Source: Kitasatospora sp. MMS16-BH015 (lineage in GTDB: Bacteria > Actinomycetota > Actinomycetes > Streptomycetales > Streptomycetaceae). Taken from it: a DNA stretch of 64,000 nucleotides. The notes below the pieces were generated by a model. That model ran no database searches. It had not been told where the DNA came from and saw nothing but the letters and a program-made list of their open reading frames with translations. A program made the translations under genes and the position numbers. Numbering within the stretch: position 1 is the first letter of the stretch; each line of letters starts with the position of its first letter. The stretch lies in contig NZ_CP025394.1 in the NCBI RefSeq assembly GCF_002943525.1, positions 2,604,001 through 2,668,000 on the forward strand. The letters are read 5' to 3'. Shown here one piece after another: positions 25,775 through 34,815 of the stretch.

Positions 25775-25820
25775 TGCAGAGAAGCCTCTGCATAGAGTTA
25801 TTTGCAGAGACTTCTCTGCA
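25775..25820. promoter_or_regulatory. Twin 18-bp palindromes, probable operator of the ArsR-MFS operon
   Basis: TGCAGAGAAGCCTCTGCA (25775-25792) and TGCAGAGACTTCTCTGCA (25803-25820) share identical 7-bp inverted arms, TGCAGAG/CTCTGCA, with four-base spacers. Their centres are 28 bp apart. The first begins 15 bp upstream of the regulator's start codon, so bound repressor would block the promoter of its own operon. The array may also affect dgt on the other strand, whose start lies 75 bp beyond. Confidence 0.75.
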
Positions 25821-25894
25821 TCATGGCGGCCCTGCCCCGGCACCGCGCGCGGCACCGGCTCAATGTCCGTCACCCGGCGTACGGTGAAAGGCAT

Positions 25895-27184
25895 ATGGAT
25901 GACACCGCATACCGTCCCCACCACTCCTACGACCCCTCCGCCGAGGCCCGCTGGGTGCCCGAGCCGGACAAGCGCCCGGGCCGCACCGCCTTCCAGCGCG
26001 ACCGCGCCCGGGTGCTGCACTCCGCCGCGCTGCGCCGCCTGGCCGGCATCACCCAGGTCGTCGCGCCGATGACCAGCGACTTCCCCCGCACCCGGCTGAC
26101 CCACTCGCTGGAGTGCGCCCAGGTCGGCCGGGAGCTCGGCGCGGCGCTAGGCTGCGATCCGGATCTGGTGGAGACGGGCTGCCTGGCCCACGACATCGGC
26201 CACCCGCCGTTCGGCCACACCGGCGAGGAGGCGCTCGACCAGGCCGCCGAGAGCTGCGGCGGCTTCGAGGGCAACGCGCAGTCGCTGCGGATCCTGACCC
26301 GTCTCGAGCCCAAGCGGTTCGCCCCGCTGGAGGAGGAGCCGGCCCGGCTCGCCCCCTGGCCCGGCCACAGCGTGGGCCTCAACCTGACCCGCGCCGCGCT
26401 GGACGCCGCCACCAAGTACCCCTGGACACGCGGCTCCCACCCCACCGACCCGGCCTCCACCAAGTACGGCGTCTACGCCGACGACCTGCCGGTCTTCCGC
26501 TGGCTGCGCAAGGGCTCGCCGACCGACCGCAAGTGCTTCGAGGCCACCGTGATGGACTGGTCCGACGACGTGGCCTACTCCACCCACGACGTGGAGGACG
26601 GCCTGCAGGCCGGCCACATCGACCCGGCCGCGCTGCGCTCCGCCGAGGAGCGGGCCGAGCTGTTCAAGATCGCCGAGCGGTACGCGCCGGAGGCCGCGCC
26701 CGAGGAGTTCGGCGAGGCGCTCGACCGGCTGCTCGTCCAGGAGTGGTGGCCGCGCTCCTACGACGGCTCGGCGCGGGCCCGGGCCGGGCTCAAGGACCTC
26801 ACCAGCCAGCTGATCGGCCGCTTCTGCCTGGCCGCCGAGCAGGCCACCCGGGCCCGGTACGGCCCCGGCCCGCTCACCCGCTACGCCGCCGAGCTGGTCG
26901 TCCCGGCCACCGTCCGGGTCGAGTGCGCCGTGCTCAAGGCCGTGGCCGTGCGCTACGTGATGCAGCGCGACGAGCAGGCCCAGCTCCGCGCCCGCCAGCG
27001 CATCGTGATCGCCGAGCTGGCCGACACCCTCTACCGCACCGCACCGCACGGCCTCGACCCGGTCTTCGCCGCCCTCCACCGCGAGGCCGAGGACGACCGC
27101 GCGGCCCTGCGCGCGGTGATCGACCAGATCGCGACGCTGACCGACGCCTCGGCACTGGCGCTGCACGCCCGCCTTTGCAGCTGA
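25895..27184 (+). CDS. dgt: Deoxyguanosinetriphosphate triphosphohydrolase-like protein
   Basis: The 429-residue HD-domain enzyme hydrolyses dNTPs (classically dGTP) to the nucleoside and triphosphate. The metal site shows as His70 in [10 protein letters not shown], His99-Asp100 in [16 protein letters not shown], and a further Asp in [16 protein letters not shown]. The opening [17 protein letters not shown] is typical. ATG 25895 follows GGTGAAAGG. It precedes dnaG in the same direction with palindromic element copy 3 between them, a conserved actinomycete pairing. Confidence 0.94.
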   Translation: MDDTAYRPHHSYDPSAEARWVPEPDKRPGRTAFQRDRARVLHSAALRRLAGITQVVAPMTSDFPRTRLTHSLECAQVGRELGAALGCDPDLVETGCLAHDIGHPPFGHTGEEALDQAAESCGGFEGNAQSLRILTRLEPKRFAPLEEEPARLAPWPGHSVGLNLTRAALDAATKYPWTRGSHPTDPASTKYGVYADDLPVFRWLRKGSPTDRKCFEATVMDWSDDVAYSTHDVEDGLQAGHIDPAALRSAEERAELFKIAERYAPEAAPEEFGEALDRLLVQEWWPRSYDGSARARAGLKDLTSQLIGRFCLAAEQATRARYGPGPLTRYAAELVVPATVRVECAVLKAVAVRYVMQRDEQAQLRARQRIVIAELADTLYRTAPHGLDPVFAALHREAEDDRAALRAVIDQIATLTDASALALHARLCS

Positions 27185-27198
27185 GAGCAGCCACTTCA

Positions 27199-27268
27199 GG
27201 GGCGCGGGGAACGGCGCGCGCAACCGCCCACCTCCGTGGAGCCCTTCCCGCGCAGTTCCCCGCGCCCC
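27199..27268. repeat. 70-bp palindromic element, copy 3
   Basis: Left arm GGGGCGCGGGGAAC plus GGCGCGCGC starts 14 bases after the dgt stop, and the right arm GCGCAGTTCCCCGCGCCCC ends at 27268. The loop keeps GCAACCG but has diverged afterwards compared with copies 1 and 2. Unlike those copies, it sits between two genes read in the same direction. Confidence 0.85.
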
Positions 27269-27320
27269 CGGTGGTCAACGCCCCAGCACGATGCACCCGC
27301 CACCCCGGTACACTTCCGGG

Positions 27321-29222
27321 GTGGCAGGGCGGATCAGGGACGAGGACGTACAGGCGGTGCGCAACGCGCTGCCCATCGACGCGGTGGTCGGCGACTACGT
27401 CCAGCTGACCAACGGGGGCGGTGCGCAGCTCAAGGGGGTCTGCCCGTTCCACGACGAGAAGTCCGCCTCCTTCTACGTGCACCCGGGCAAGGGCGTCTTC
27501 CACTGCTTCGGCTGCCAGGAGAGCGGCGACTCGATCTCCTTCCTGATGAAGATCGAGCACTTCTCCTTCGCCGAGGCCGTGGAGCGGATGGCCGGCCAGG
27601 CCGGCATCACCCTCCGCTACGAGGAGGGCGGCTACAACACCCGCGGCCAGCAGGGCGAGCGCACCCGCCTGGTCGAGGCCCACAAGGTGGCCGCCGCCTG
27701 GTACCAGGAGCAGCTGGCCACCCCCGAGGCCGAGATCGCCCGGAACTTCCTGGCCGAGCGCGGCTTCGACGAGGCAGCCGCCAAGCACTTCGGCGTGGGT
27801 TACGCCCCGGCCGGCTGGGAGCACCTGGTGCGCTACCTGCGCGGCAAGGGCTTCACCGACAAGGAGATCCTGCTGGGCGGCCTGGCCTCGCAGGGCCAGC
27901 GCGGCGGCCTGATCGACCGCTTCCGGGGCCGGCTGCTCTGGCCGATCCGCGACACCGCGGGCGAGGTGATCGGCTTCGGCGCCCGCCGGCTGCGCGAGGA
28001 CGACAACGGGCCCAAGTACCTCAACACCCCCGAGACGCCGATCTACAAGAAGTCCAACGTGCTCTACGGCCTGGACCTGGCGAAGAAGGACATCGCCAAG
28101 ACCGGCCGGGCCGTGGTGGTCGAGGGCTACACCGATGTGATGGCCTGTCACCTCGCGGGTGTCACCACGGCGGTGGCCACCTGCGGCACCTCCTTCGGCG
28201 AGGACCACATCAAGATCATCCGTCGGCTGCTGATGGACACCTCCAACTACCGGGGCGAGACGGTCTTCACCTTCGACGGCGACGCGGCCGGCCAGAAGGC
28301 CGCCCTGCGCGCCTTCGAGGACGACCAGAAGTTCGCCGCCCGCACCTCCATCGCGATCACCCCGGGCGGCATGGACCCGTGCGAGCTCCGGCTCGCCAAG
28401 GGCGACGAGGCCGTCCGCGAGCTGATCGAACACCCCGTCCCGCTCTTCGAGTTCGCGCTGCGCACGGCCGTCACCCGGCACCGGGTGGACACCGCCGAGG
28501 GCCGGGCCGCCGCCCTGGAGGAGGCGGCCCAGATCATCACCAAGATCAAGGACCGCTCGATCCAGCACGAGTACGCCGTCCAGCTGGCCGGCCTGCTCGG
28601 CATCCTGGACGAGCAGTTCGTGGTCCGAAGGATCGGCCAACTCGCCCGCTGGCAGCGGGAGAACCCGCAGCAGCAGCCCCGCTTCCGCCGCGAGGAGCCG
28701 GCCCGCCCGGCCCCCGCCCCGGCCCGGCCGGTGCACCGGCTCGACCCGAAGGACCCGGCCCAGTTCGTCGAGCGCGAGCTGCTCAAGCTCGCCCTCCAGC
28801 ACCCGGACCTGGTCAGCCCGGCCTTCGACAACTACCTGGACGAGGAGTTCCCCACCCCGCCCTACACCGCCGTCCGGCAGGCGATCCGCCAGGCCGGCGG
28901 CGCCGGGTACGGCGCGAGCCTGCCCGACTTCACCTCCGCCGTCCGCGACGCCTGCCCGGACGACCAGGTCCGCTCGCTGGTCTACGAGTTGACCGTCGAG
29001 CCGATCCGCACCCGGCGCGCGGTGGACGCGATCTACGCGGGCGAGTTCCTGGTCAAGCTCCGGCTCCAGGCGGTGGACCGCCGGATCGCCGAGGTCCGCG
29101 CCCAGCTGCGCCGGCTCGGCGACCGCGCCACCGCCGAGGAGCAGGGCCCGGTGCAGGGCGAGCTCTGGGCGCTCCAGCAGTACGCGCAGGGCCTGCGCAC
29201 CCGGGGCGCCGCCGCACTCTGA
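27321..29222 (+). CDS. dnaG: DNA primase DnaG
   Basis: DnaG makes RNA primers for replication. The 633-residue protein has an N-terminal CHC2 zinc ribbon (Cys41, His44, Cys62, Cys65 in CPFHDEK and HCFGC), the RNA polymerase/TOPRIM core with VVVEGYTDVMA and FDGDAAGQKAA, and a C-terminal helicase-interaction region after a Pro/Ala-rich linker. The GTG at 27321 (VAGRIRDEDVQ) matches the usual N-terminus; the frame is open upstream but non-homologous. It is followed 134 bp later by a sigma factor gene on the same strand. Confidence 0.97.
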   Translation: MAGRIRDEDVQAVRNALPIDAVVGDYVQLTNGGGAQLKGVCPFHDEKSASFYVHPGKGVFHCFGCQESGDSISFLMKIEHFSFAEAVERMAGQAGITLRYEEGGYNTRGQQGERTRLVEAHKVAAAWYQEQLATPEAEIARNFLAERGFDEAAAKHFGVGYAPAGWEHLVRYLRGKGFTDKEILLGGLASQGQRGGLIDRFRGRLLWPIRDTAGEVIGFGARRLREDDNGPKYLNTPETPIYKKSNVLYGLDLAKKDIAKTGRAVVVEGYTDVMACHLAGVTTAVATCGTSFGEDHIKIIRRLLMDTSNYRGETVFTFDGDAAGQKAALRAFEDDQKFAARTSIAITPGGMDPCELRLAKGDEAVRELIEHPVPLFEFALRTAVTRHRVDTAEGRAAALEEAAQIITKIKDRSIQHEYAVQLAGLLGILDEQFVVRRIGQLARWQRENPQQQPRFRREEPARPAPAPARPVHRLDPKDPAQFVERELLKLALQHPDLVSPAFDNYLDEEFPTPPYTAVRQAIRQAGGAGYGASLPDFTSAVRDACPDDQVRSLVYELTVEPIRTRRAVDAIYAGEFLVKLRLQAVDRRIAEVRAQLRRLGDRATAEEQGPVQGELWALQQYAQGLRTRGAAAL

Positions 29223-29356
29223 CGCCCCGTCGGAGCCGGCGCCACGAAAACCCGCGCACGGCTCTCGGCCACGGAGTGTGGCGTAGCGCACACTGATGGG
29301 TATCCCAGTCCGTGTGGCGCGGCCTCCCCCACGAGCCGCGCGCGGCCCAGAGAGGG

Positions 29357-30496
29357 ATGCCCGTGGATCTGGCCCCAGCGCAGCAGGCACCGGCCGAGCC
29401 GACCGCCACCGAGCCGAGCCCCGCCGAACTCCTCGACAACCCGGACGAGTTGGCCGCCGAGGCAGCCGAAGGCGAAGAGGGCGAAGAGGCGAGCGAGGTC
29501 GAGGGGGAGGATGAGGAGGAGGAGCCGGCCGAGCGGCTGCCGGACGAGTCCACCGGCCCGGCGGCCGACCTGCTCAGACAGTACCTGCGGGAGATAGGCC
29601 GGATCAGGCTGCTCACCGCCGCCGAGGAGGTGGAGCTGGCCCGCCAGGTGGAGGCCGGACTCTTCGCCGAACAGGCCCTGGACTCAGGGCTGTTGGGATC
29701 CGGATTGCTGGGCTCCGGCGCGGTGCTGGACGAGCGGCTGACCGACGAGCTGGACCACCTGGTGCTGCTCGGCCGGCGGGCCAAGCGCCGGCTGATCGAG
29801 GCCAACCTGCGGCTGGTGGTCTCGGTGGCCAAGCGGTACGTGGGCCGGGGCCTGACCCTGCTCGACCTGGTGCAGGAGGGCAACCTCGGGCTGATCCGGG
29901 CGGTGGAGAAGTTCGACTACGCGCGCGGCTACAAGTTCTCCACCTACGCCACCTGGTGGATCCGGCAGGCGATGAGCCGGGCGCTGGCCGACCAGGCCCG
30001 CACCATCCGGGTGCCGGTGCACGTGGTGGAGCTGATCAACCGGGTGCTGCGGGTGCAGCGGGCGCTGCTCCAGGAGCGCGGGGCCGAGCCGAGCGCGGCC
30101 GAGGTGGGCGCGGCGCTGGAGCTCTCCGAGGTGCGGGTGCGCGAGGTGCTCCGGCTGGCCCAGGAGCCGGTCTCGCTGCACACCCCGGTCGGTGAGGAGG
30201 AGGACGTGGCCCTCGGCGACCTGATCGAGGACGCCGACGCCGCCTCCCCGGTGGAGTCCGCCGCCTTCCTGCTGCTGCGCGAGCACCTGGACGCCGTGCT
30301 GGCCACCCTGGCCGAGCGCGAGCGCCAAGTCGTCCAGCTCCGTTACGGGTTGGACGACGGGCGCCCGCGCACCCTGGAGGAGATCGGCCACCTCTTCGGC
30401 GTCACCCGCGAGCGGATCCGCCAGATCGAGGCCAAGACCCTGGCCAAGCTGCGCGACCACGCCTTCGCGGAGCAGCTGCGCGGCTACCTCGACTGA
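29357..30496 (+). CDS. Group 2 RNA polymerase sigma factor (RpoD/HrdA-like)
   Basis: The 379-residue protein has sigma-70 regions 1.2 to 4: [23 protein letters not shown] (1.2), [24 protein letters not shown] and [19 protein letters not shown] (2.1-2.2), [17 protein letters not shown] (2.3-2.4), region 3, and a region 4 HTH ([22 protein letters not shown]). Instead of the long region 1.1 of the principal factor it has a short Glu-rich leader. Its place after dnaG matches hrdA of S. coelicolor as I recall it. An AGAGAGGG site lies directly against ATG 29357 and six bases from in-frame GTG 29363, so the latter may be the true start. Confidence 0.92.
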   Translation: MPVDLAPAQQAPAEPTATEPSPAELLDNPDELAAEAAEGEEGEEASEVEGEDEEEEPAERLPDESTGPAADLLRQYLREIGRIRLLTAAEEVELARQVEAGLFAEQALDSGLLGSGLLGSGAVLDERLTDELDHLVLLGRRAKRRLIEANLRLVVSVAKRYVGRGLTLLDLVQEGNLGLIRAVEKFDYARGYKFSTYATWWIRQAMSRALADQARTIRVPVHVVELINRVLRVQRALLQERGAEPSAAEVGAALELSEVRVREVLRLAQEPVSLHTPVGEEEDVALGDLIEDADAASPVESAAFLLLREHLDAVLATLAERERQVVQLRYGLDDGRPRTLEEIGHLFGVTRERIRQIEAKTLAKLRDHAFAEQLRGYLD

Positions 30497-30523
30497 CTGC
30501 CCGCCAGTCGGCGTCAGCCGGTG

Positions 30524-31603
30524 TCAGCCGTTGCGCTCGCCGGTCGCGCTGCCCTGGAGCCACTGGTCCCAGGAGAGGTTCCAGTCGCCGTAACCGTTGC
30601 CGAAGTGGTCCATCGGCCGCCCGGAGCCGGTCACCTGGATCACGTCGCCCTTGCTGCTCAGCCCGTAGAGCCACTTCGCGTCCGCCTCGGACATCCCGAT
30701 GCAGCCGTGGCTCACGTTCTCCTTGCCGAAGGCCTCGGCGTTGTCGGGCGCGGCGTGCACGTACTCGCCGCTGATCGTCTCCCGCATGCTCCAGTCGTAC
30801 GAGCCGTAGTAGCCGTCGGGGCTGTCGCGGGGGATGCCGATGGTCCGCGAGTCCATGATCACGCGGCCCTCCTTGGCGAGGACGGTCTTGATGCCCTCGC
30901 GGGTCTTGAACCTGTCCTCGCCGCCGCTGATCGGGATGGCGCGCAGCGTCTCACCGTTGCGCACCACGGTCATGGTGTGGGCCTTGAGGTCCACCGTGCT
31001 GACCATCGACTCGCCGACGGTGAAGGAGAGCGAGCGGTTACGGTCCACGGCCGTGCCGGCGGTCAGCTTGGCCTTGGCCAGGCCGGCCTCCAGGGTCACC
31101 TTGGTGCCCTTGGGCCAGTAGGTCTTCGGCCGGTAGTGGACCACGGTGTCGCCCTTGGCCTCGGCCCAGTGCCAGGCGCCGTTGACCTGCGGCGAGGTGG
31201 TCACCTTGAGCTGCCCCTCGATGCCGGCCCGCAGCGCCTGGTCCACCTTCTGCCCCTTGAACACCACCGCCAGCGGCTGCCCGACCCCGACCGTCTCGCC
31301 GTTGCCGGGCGAGATCTGCGGCGCGACCGACTTGGCCACCGCACCGGTAACCCGCTCCACCGGCGGCGCGGGCGTGGGGGTCGGGGTGGGTGTCGCGGAC
31401 GGCGTCGGAGTGGGCGTGGGGCTGGGGGTCGGGCTGCCGGTCACCCCGGTCGGCCCGGAGCCGGTCGGCTGGGACTCCGCCGTCCGGGAGTCGGCCGCCT
31501 GAGACCGTTCCGGCTTGCCCTCGGCGCCACAGGCTGCGGCGGCCAGGGCGAGCACGGCCGCCGCAGCGGGGGTACGGACGGCGGACAGCCGGGAGAATCG
31601 CAT
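30524..31603 (-). CDS. L,D-transpeptidase lipoprotein (Ig-like plus YkuD domain)
   Basis: The 359-residue protein makes 3-3 crosslinks in peptidoglycan outside the membrane. It has a signal peptide with Cys25 after AAAA (probable lipobox), a Pro/Thr repeat stalk (about 57-80), an Ig-like domain around 95-195, and the YkuD catalytic domain with His283, Ser298, His299, Gly300 and Cys301 in HAAPDNAEAFG-KENVSHGCIGMS. All catalytic residues are intact. Start at ATG 31603 follows AGGAA. It converges on the sigma factor gene. Confidence 0.95.
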   Translation of the reverse strand: MRFSRLSAVRTPAAAAVLALAAAACGAEGKPERSQAADSRTAESQPTGSGPTGVTGSPTPSPTPTPTPSATPTPTPTPAPPVERVTGAVAKSVAPQISPGNGETVGVGQPLAVVFKGQKVDQALRAGIEGQLKVTTSPQVNGAWHWAEAKGDTVVHYRPKTYWPKGTKVTLEAGLAKAKLTAGTAVDRNRSLSFTVGESMVSTVDLKAHTMTVVRNGETLRAIPISGGEDRFKTREGIKTVLAKEGRVIMDSRTIGIPRDSPDGYYGSYDWSMRETISGEYVHAAPDNAEAFGKENVSHGCIGMSEADAKWLYGLSSKGDVIQVTGSGRPMDHFGNGYGDWNLSWDQWLQGSATGERNG

Positions 31604-31753
31604 GGTTCCTCGTGGGATAGGGGGCTCGGGCGTCGGCCGGCGGCGGACGACCCGCAAAAGCTCCATGCTAGGCAGGCCCGTGCAAGGCCCGTCAGGGCCG
31701 AAGGTCCTGTGAGCCCGGCCACCAACCACGACGGAGACCGTCAGTGGGGCCCC

Positions 31754-33157
31754 TCAGTGGTGGAAGCCTGGGCGCGGCTGCACCCCCAGCTCCTGCAACG
31801 GCGCGGGCTGGCGGCCGAGTTCGGGCAGCAGCCGGGCCAGGTCGGCGAGCAGCAGGTCGGCCAGGTCGCGGGAGAAGCCGTTGCGGCAGACGATCCGCAG
31901 CACCGAGAGGTCGGTGCGGTCGGCGGGGAAGGTGTAGGCGGGCACCTGCCAGCCGCGCTCGCGCAGCCGCCGGGAGACGTCGAACACGTCGAAGGGCTGC
32001 CCCTCGGCCACCGTGAAGGCGAAGACCGGCAGTTGGTCGCCCCGGGTGAGCAGCCGGAAGCAGCCGAACTCCTCGATCGAGGTGGCCAGGTAGCCCGCCA
32101 CGTCCCGGCAGGCCTGCTGCACCGCGCGGTAGCCGGCCCGGCCGAGCCGGAGGAACGTGTAGTACTGGGCGACCACTTCGGCCCCGGGGCGGGAGAAGTT
32201 GAGCGCGAAGGTGGGCATCTCGCCGCCCAGGTAGTTGACCTTGAAGACCAGCTCCTCGGGCAGCGCCTCCTTGTCCCGCCAGAGCGCCCAGCCGACCCCG
32301 GGGTAGACCAGGCCGTACTTGTGGCCCGAGGTGTTGATCGAGGCCACCCGGGGCAGTTGGAAGTCCCAGACCAGGCCCGGGTCGAGGAAGGGCGCGACCA
32401 TCCCGCCGGAGGCCCCGTCCACGTGCACCGGGATGTCCAGGCCGGTGCGCTCCTCGAGGCCGTCCAGCGCGGCGCAGATCTCGGCCACCGGCTCGTAACT
32501 GCCGTCGAAGGTGGAGCCGAGCACCCCGACCACCCCGATGGTGTTCTCGTCGCAGAGGGCCGACGCCCGTTCCGCGTCCAGGTGGTAGCGCTCACCCTCC
32601 ATCGGTGCGAGCCTCGGCTCGACCTCCCAGAAGTTGCAGAACTTCTCCCAGCAGACCTGGACGTTGATGCCCATCACCAGATTGGGCCGGGCCCCGGCCA
32701 CGTACCGGTCCGCGTTGCGCCGCATCCAGCGGCGCTTGAGCGCCATGCCGGCCAGCATGCAGGCCTCGCTGGAGCCGGTGGTCGAGCAGCCGATCACCTG
32801 GGCCTGGTCGGGGGCGTGCCAGAGGTGGCCGAGGATCGCCACGCAGCGGCGCTCCAGCTCGGCGGTCTGCGGGTACTCGTCCTTGTCGATCATGTTCTTG
32901 TCGAGGCACTCGGCCATCAGCTTCTCCGCCTGCACCTCCATCGAGGTGGTCACGAAGGTGGCCAGGTTGAGCTTGGCGTTGCCGTCCAGCATCAGCTCGT
33001 CGTGGATCAACTGGTAGGCGGTGCCGGGCGGGATCGGCCCGTCGGGCAGCTGGTGCAGCGGCGGCGAGAGCCGCATCGACCCGAGCGGGTCGGCCGCGCC
33101 GAGCAGCGGGGGGACGTCGAGTCGGTGGTCGCGCGCGTCGCCGTGGTGCAGTGGCAT
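31754..33157 (-). CDS. gadB: Glutamate decarboxylase
   Basis: The 467-residue PLP enzyme converts glutamate to GABA and CO2, consuming a proton. The cofactor lysine is Lys280 in INTSGHKYGLV, and His245/Asp247 lie in HVDGASGG; the N-terminal FVTTSMEVQAEKLM and the substrate block STTGSSEACML are typical of GadB. No glutamate/GABA antiporter gene lies in the window, so a role in acid resistance is not supported locally; GABA shunt use is an alternative. It is read alone, between the L,D-transpeptidase and the two-component system. Confidence 0.95.
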   Translation of the reverse strand: MPLHHGDARDHRLDVPPLLGAADPLGSMRLSPPLHQLPDGPIPPGTAYQLIHDELMLDGNAKLNLATFVTTSMEVQAEKLMAECLDKNMIDKDEYPQTAELERRCVAILGHLWHAPDQAQVIGCSTTGSSEACMLAGMALKRRWMRRNADRYVAGARPNLVMGINVQVCWEKFCNFWEVEPRLAPMEGERYHLDAERASALCDENTIGVVGVLGSTFDGSYEPVAEICAALDGLEERTGLDIPVHVDGASGGMVAPFLDPGLVWDFQLPRVASINTSGHKYGLVYPGVGWALWRDKEALPEELVFKVNYLGGEMPTFALNFSRPGAEVVAQYYTFLRLGRAGYRAVQQACRDVAGYLATSIEEFGCFRLLTRGDQLPVFAFTVAEGQPFDVFDVSRRLRERGWQVPAYTFPADRTDLSVLRIVCRNGFSRDLADLLLADLARLLPELGRQPAPLQELGVQPRPGFHH

Positions 33158-33276
33158 CCGGTGAGCCCCTTCACGTCTGCCGTACGTGTCCTGGAAGCCC
33201 CGACAGCCGCCGGGGCTTCAGACTTCCACGCCGACCGGGCCGGCGGGCCGAGACCCGCCGTCCGCCGCACGGCGGG

Positions 33277-34815
33277 TCAGGCGAGCGGCAGGCGGGCCAC
33301 CAGCCGGGCGCCGCGCGGGGCCTCCTCCGCCGTCAGACGGCCGCCCAGGCAGCCGGCCAGTTCGCGGGCGATGGCCAGCCCCAGGCCGGCCCCGCCCTCC
33401 TCGCGGCTGCGGGCGTCGTCGAGCCGGGCGAACCGCTCGAAGACCCGCTCGCGGTCGGCCGCGGGGATGCCGGGGCCGTCGTCGGTGACGGTCAGCACGG
33501 CCAGGCCGTCGGCCACCCGCAGGTCGAGCCCGACCCGGGTCTCGGCGTACCGCTGGGCGTTGTCCAGCAGGTTGGTCACCAGGCGGCCGAGCCAGAGCGG
33601 GTTGGCGAGCACGGTGACCGGCGGGCCCGGTGGGGTGGTGGCCGCCACCGGGTGGGGGTCGCCGCGGCGGGCCTCGGCGAGTTCGCGGACCAGCTCGGTG
33701 AGGTCGACGGGGGTGACGGGGGCCGGTTCGGCGGCGTCCAGCCGGGCGAGCAGCAGCAGGTCGGCGGCCAGCGCCTGCAGCCGGGTGGTGTCCTCCAGCG
33801 CGCCGGTGACCAGTTCGGTCCACAGGGCCGGGTCCGGGTGGGCCAGGGCCACCTCCAGCTGGGTGCGCAACACCGTGATGGGGCTGCGGAGTTCGTGCGA
33901 GGCGTCGGCGATGAACCGGCGCTGCCGGGCGCCGGCGGCCTCCAGCCGGTCGAGGGTGGCGTTCATCGTGGCGGCCAGCCGGGCGATCTCGTCCTGACTG
34001 GCCGGCACCGGCACCCGGCGGTGCAGGTCACGGTCGGTGATCTCGGCCACCTCGGCCCGGATCGCCTCCACCGGCCCGAGCGCCCGCCCGGTCACCCGCC
34101 AGGTGACCAGGGCCACGGTGAGCAGCAGCAGCGGCACCCCGACGGCCAGCGAGGCCGTGGTGGTGTCGTCCACCGCGTCCGCGTCGCGCAGCGAGGTGCC
34201 CGCGAAGACGGTGACCAGCCCCTGCGGGGTCCCGGTGGTGACCTCGACCACCCGCTGGCGGTGCTCGCCGTGCGGCAGCCCGGTGTCCCAGGTGGAGCGC
34301 TCGGTGCCGGTGCGCACCGGCCGCTTGGGGCTCAGCGCGGGGCGGCCGGCCAGGTTGGGGCTGGCCGCCAGCACCCGGCCGTCGGCGCCCACCACCTGGT
34401 AGAAGTCGGCCCCGTGCGCGGGCGGCGGCAGCGGGTCGAACCGCCCGGCGGCGGCCAGCGCGGCCACCGCGGTGGCCTGCTGCCCGGCGGCGCTCTCGGC
34501 GTTCTCCCAGAGGTTGGCGTCCAGCAGCCCGACCAACGCGACCGAGGCCGCCCCGAGCGCCACCGCCACCACGGCCGTCGCCCCGAGGGTGGCCCGCCCG
34601 CGCACCGACCTCGGCAGGCACCGCCGCAGCCCCGGCAGCTGCCCGAGCCACGAAGCCACCCGCCCGCACCACGCGGTCACCCGCCCCAGCCGCCGACCGG
34701 CCCGGCGGGCGGCCGACCGCAGCCGGTACCCGAGCACCGTCAGCCCGTACGGCACCCCGCGCACCCCGCGCACGGCGCGCCCGAGCGCTCCCGCTCCCGC
34801 TCCCGACTCAGCCAC
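33277..34815 (-). CDS. Sensor histidine kinase (OmpR/EnvZ class)
   Basis: The 512-residue kinase has a long basic cytoplasmic N-terminus, two membrane helices (about 76-98 and 222-238) enclosing a roughly 120-residue extracytoplasmic sensor, and a HAMP linker. The HisKA helix has phospho-acceptor His307 in FIADASHELRSPI, and the ATPase domain carries N, G1 (DDGPGIP) and G2 (GGAGLGLAIAREL) boxes. The GTG start overlaps the response regulator stop by eight bases. The partner regulator and a likely target gene are adjacent. Confidence 0.93.
   Translation of the reverse strand: MAESGAGAGALGRAVRGVRGVPYGLTVLGYRLRSAARRAGRRLGRVTAWCGRVASWLGQLPGLRRCLPRSVRGRATLGATAVVAVALGAASVALVGLLDANLWENAESAAGQQATAVAALAAAGRFDPLPPPAHGADFYQVVGADGRVLAASPNLAGRPALSPKRPVRTGTERSTWDTGLPHGEHRQRVVEVTTGTPQGLVTVFAGTSLRDADAVDDTTTASLAVGVPLLLLTVALVTWRVTGRALGPVEAIRAEVAEITDRDLHRRVPVPASQDEIARLAATMNATLDRLEAAGARQRRFIADASHELRSPITVLRTQLEVALAHPDPALWTELVTGALEDTTRLQALAADLLLLARLDAAEPAPVTPVDLTELVRELAEARRGDPHPVAATTPPGPPVTVLANPLWLGRLVTNLLDNAQRYAETRVGLDLRVADGLAVLTVTDDGPGIPAADRERVFERFARLDDARSREEGGAGLGLAIARELAGCLGGRLTAEEAPRGARLVARLPLA

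Noticed and set aside
26934..29390. Minus-strand open frame of about 800 codons opposite dnaG.
   Set aside because: It is antisense to conserved primase sequence and shows Gly/Val/Ala/Leu-rich composition without motifs.
31754..33157. gadB as part of an acid-resistance or GABA export system.
   Set aside because: No antiporter or aminotransferase lies next to it; only the decarboxylase itself is supported.
30521..33997. Very long plus-strand open frame (over 1,100 codons) across the L,D-transpeptidase, gadB and kinase genes.
   Set aside because: It runs antisense to three genes with intact catalytic motifs and shows only low-complexity translation.
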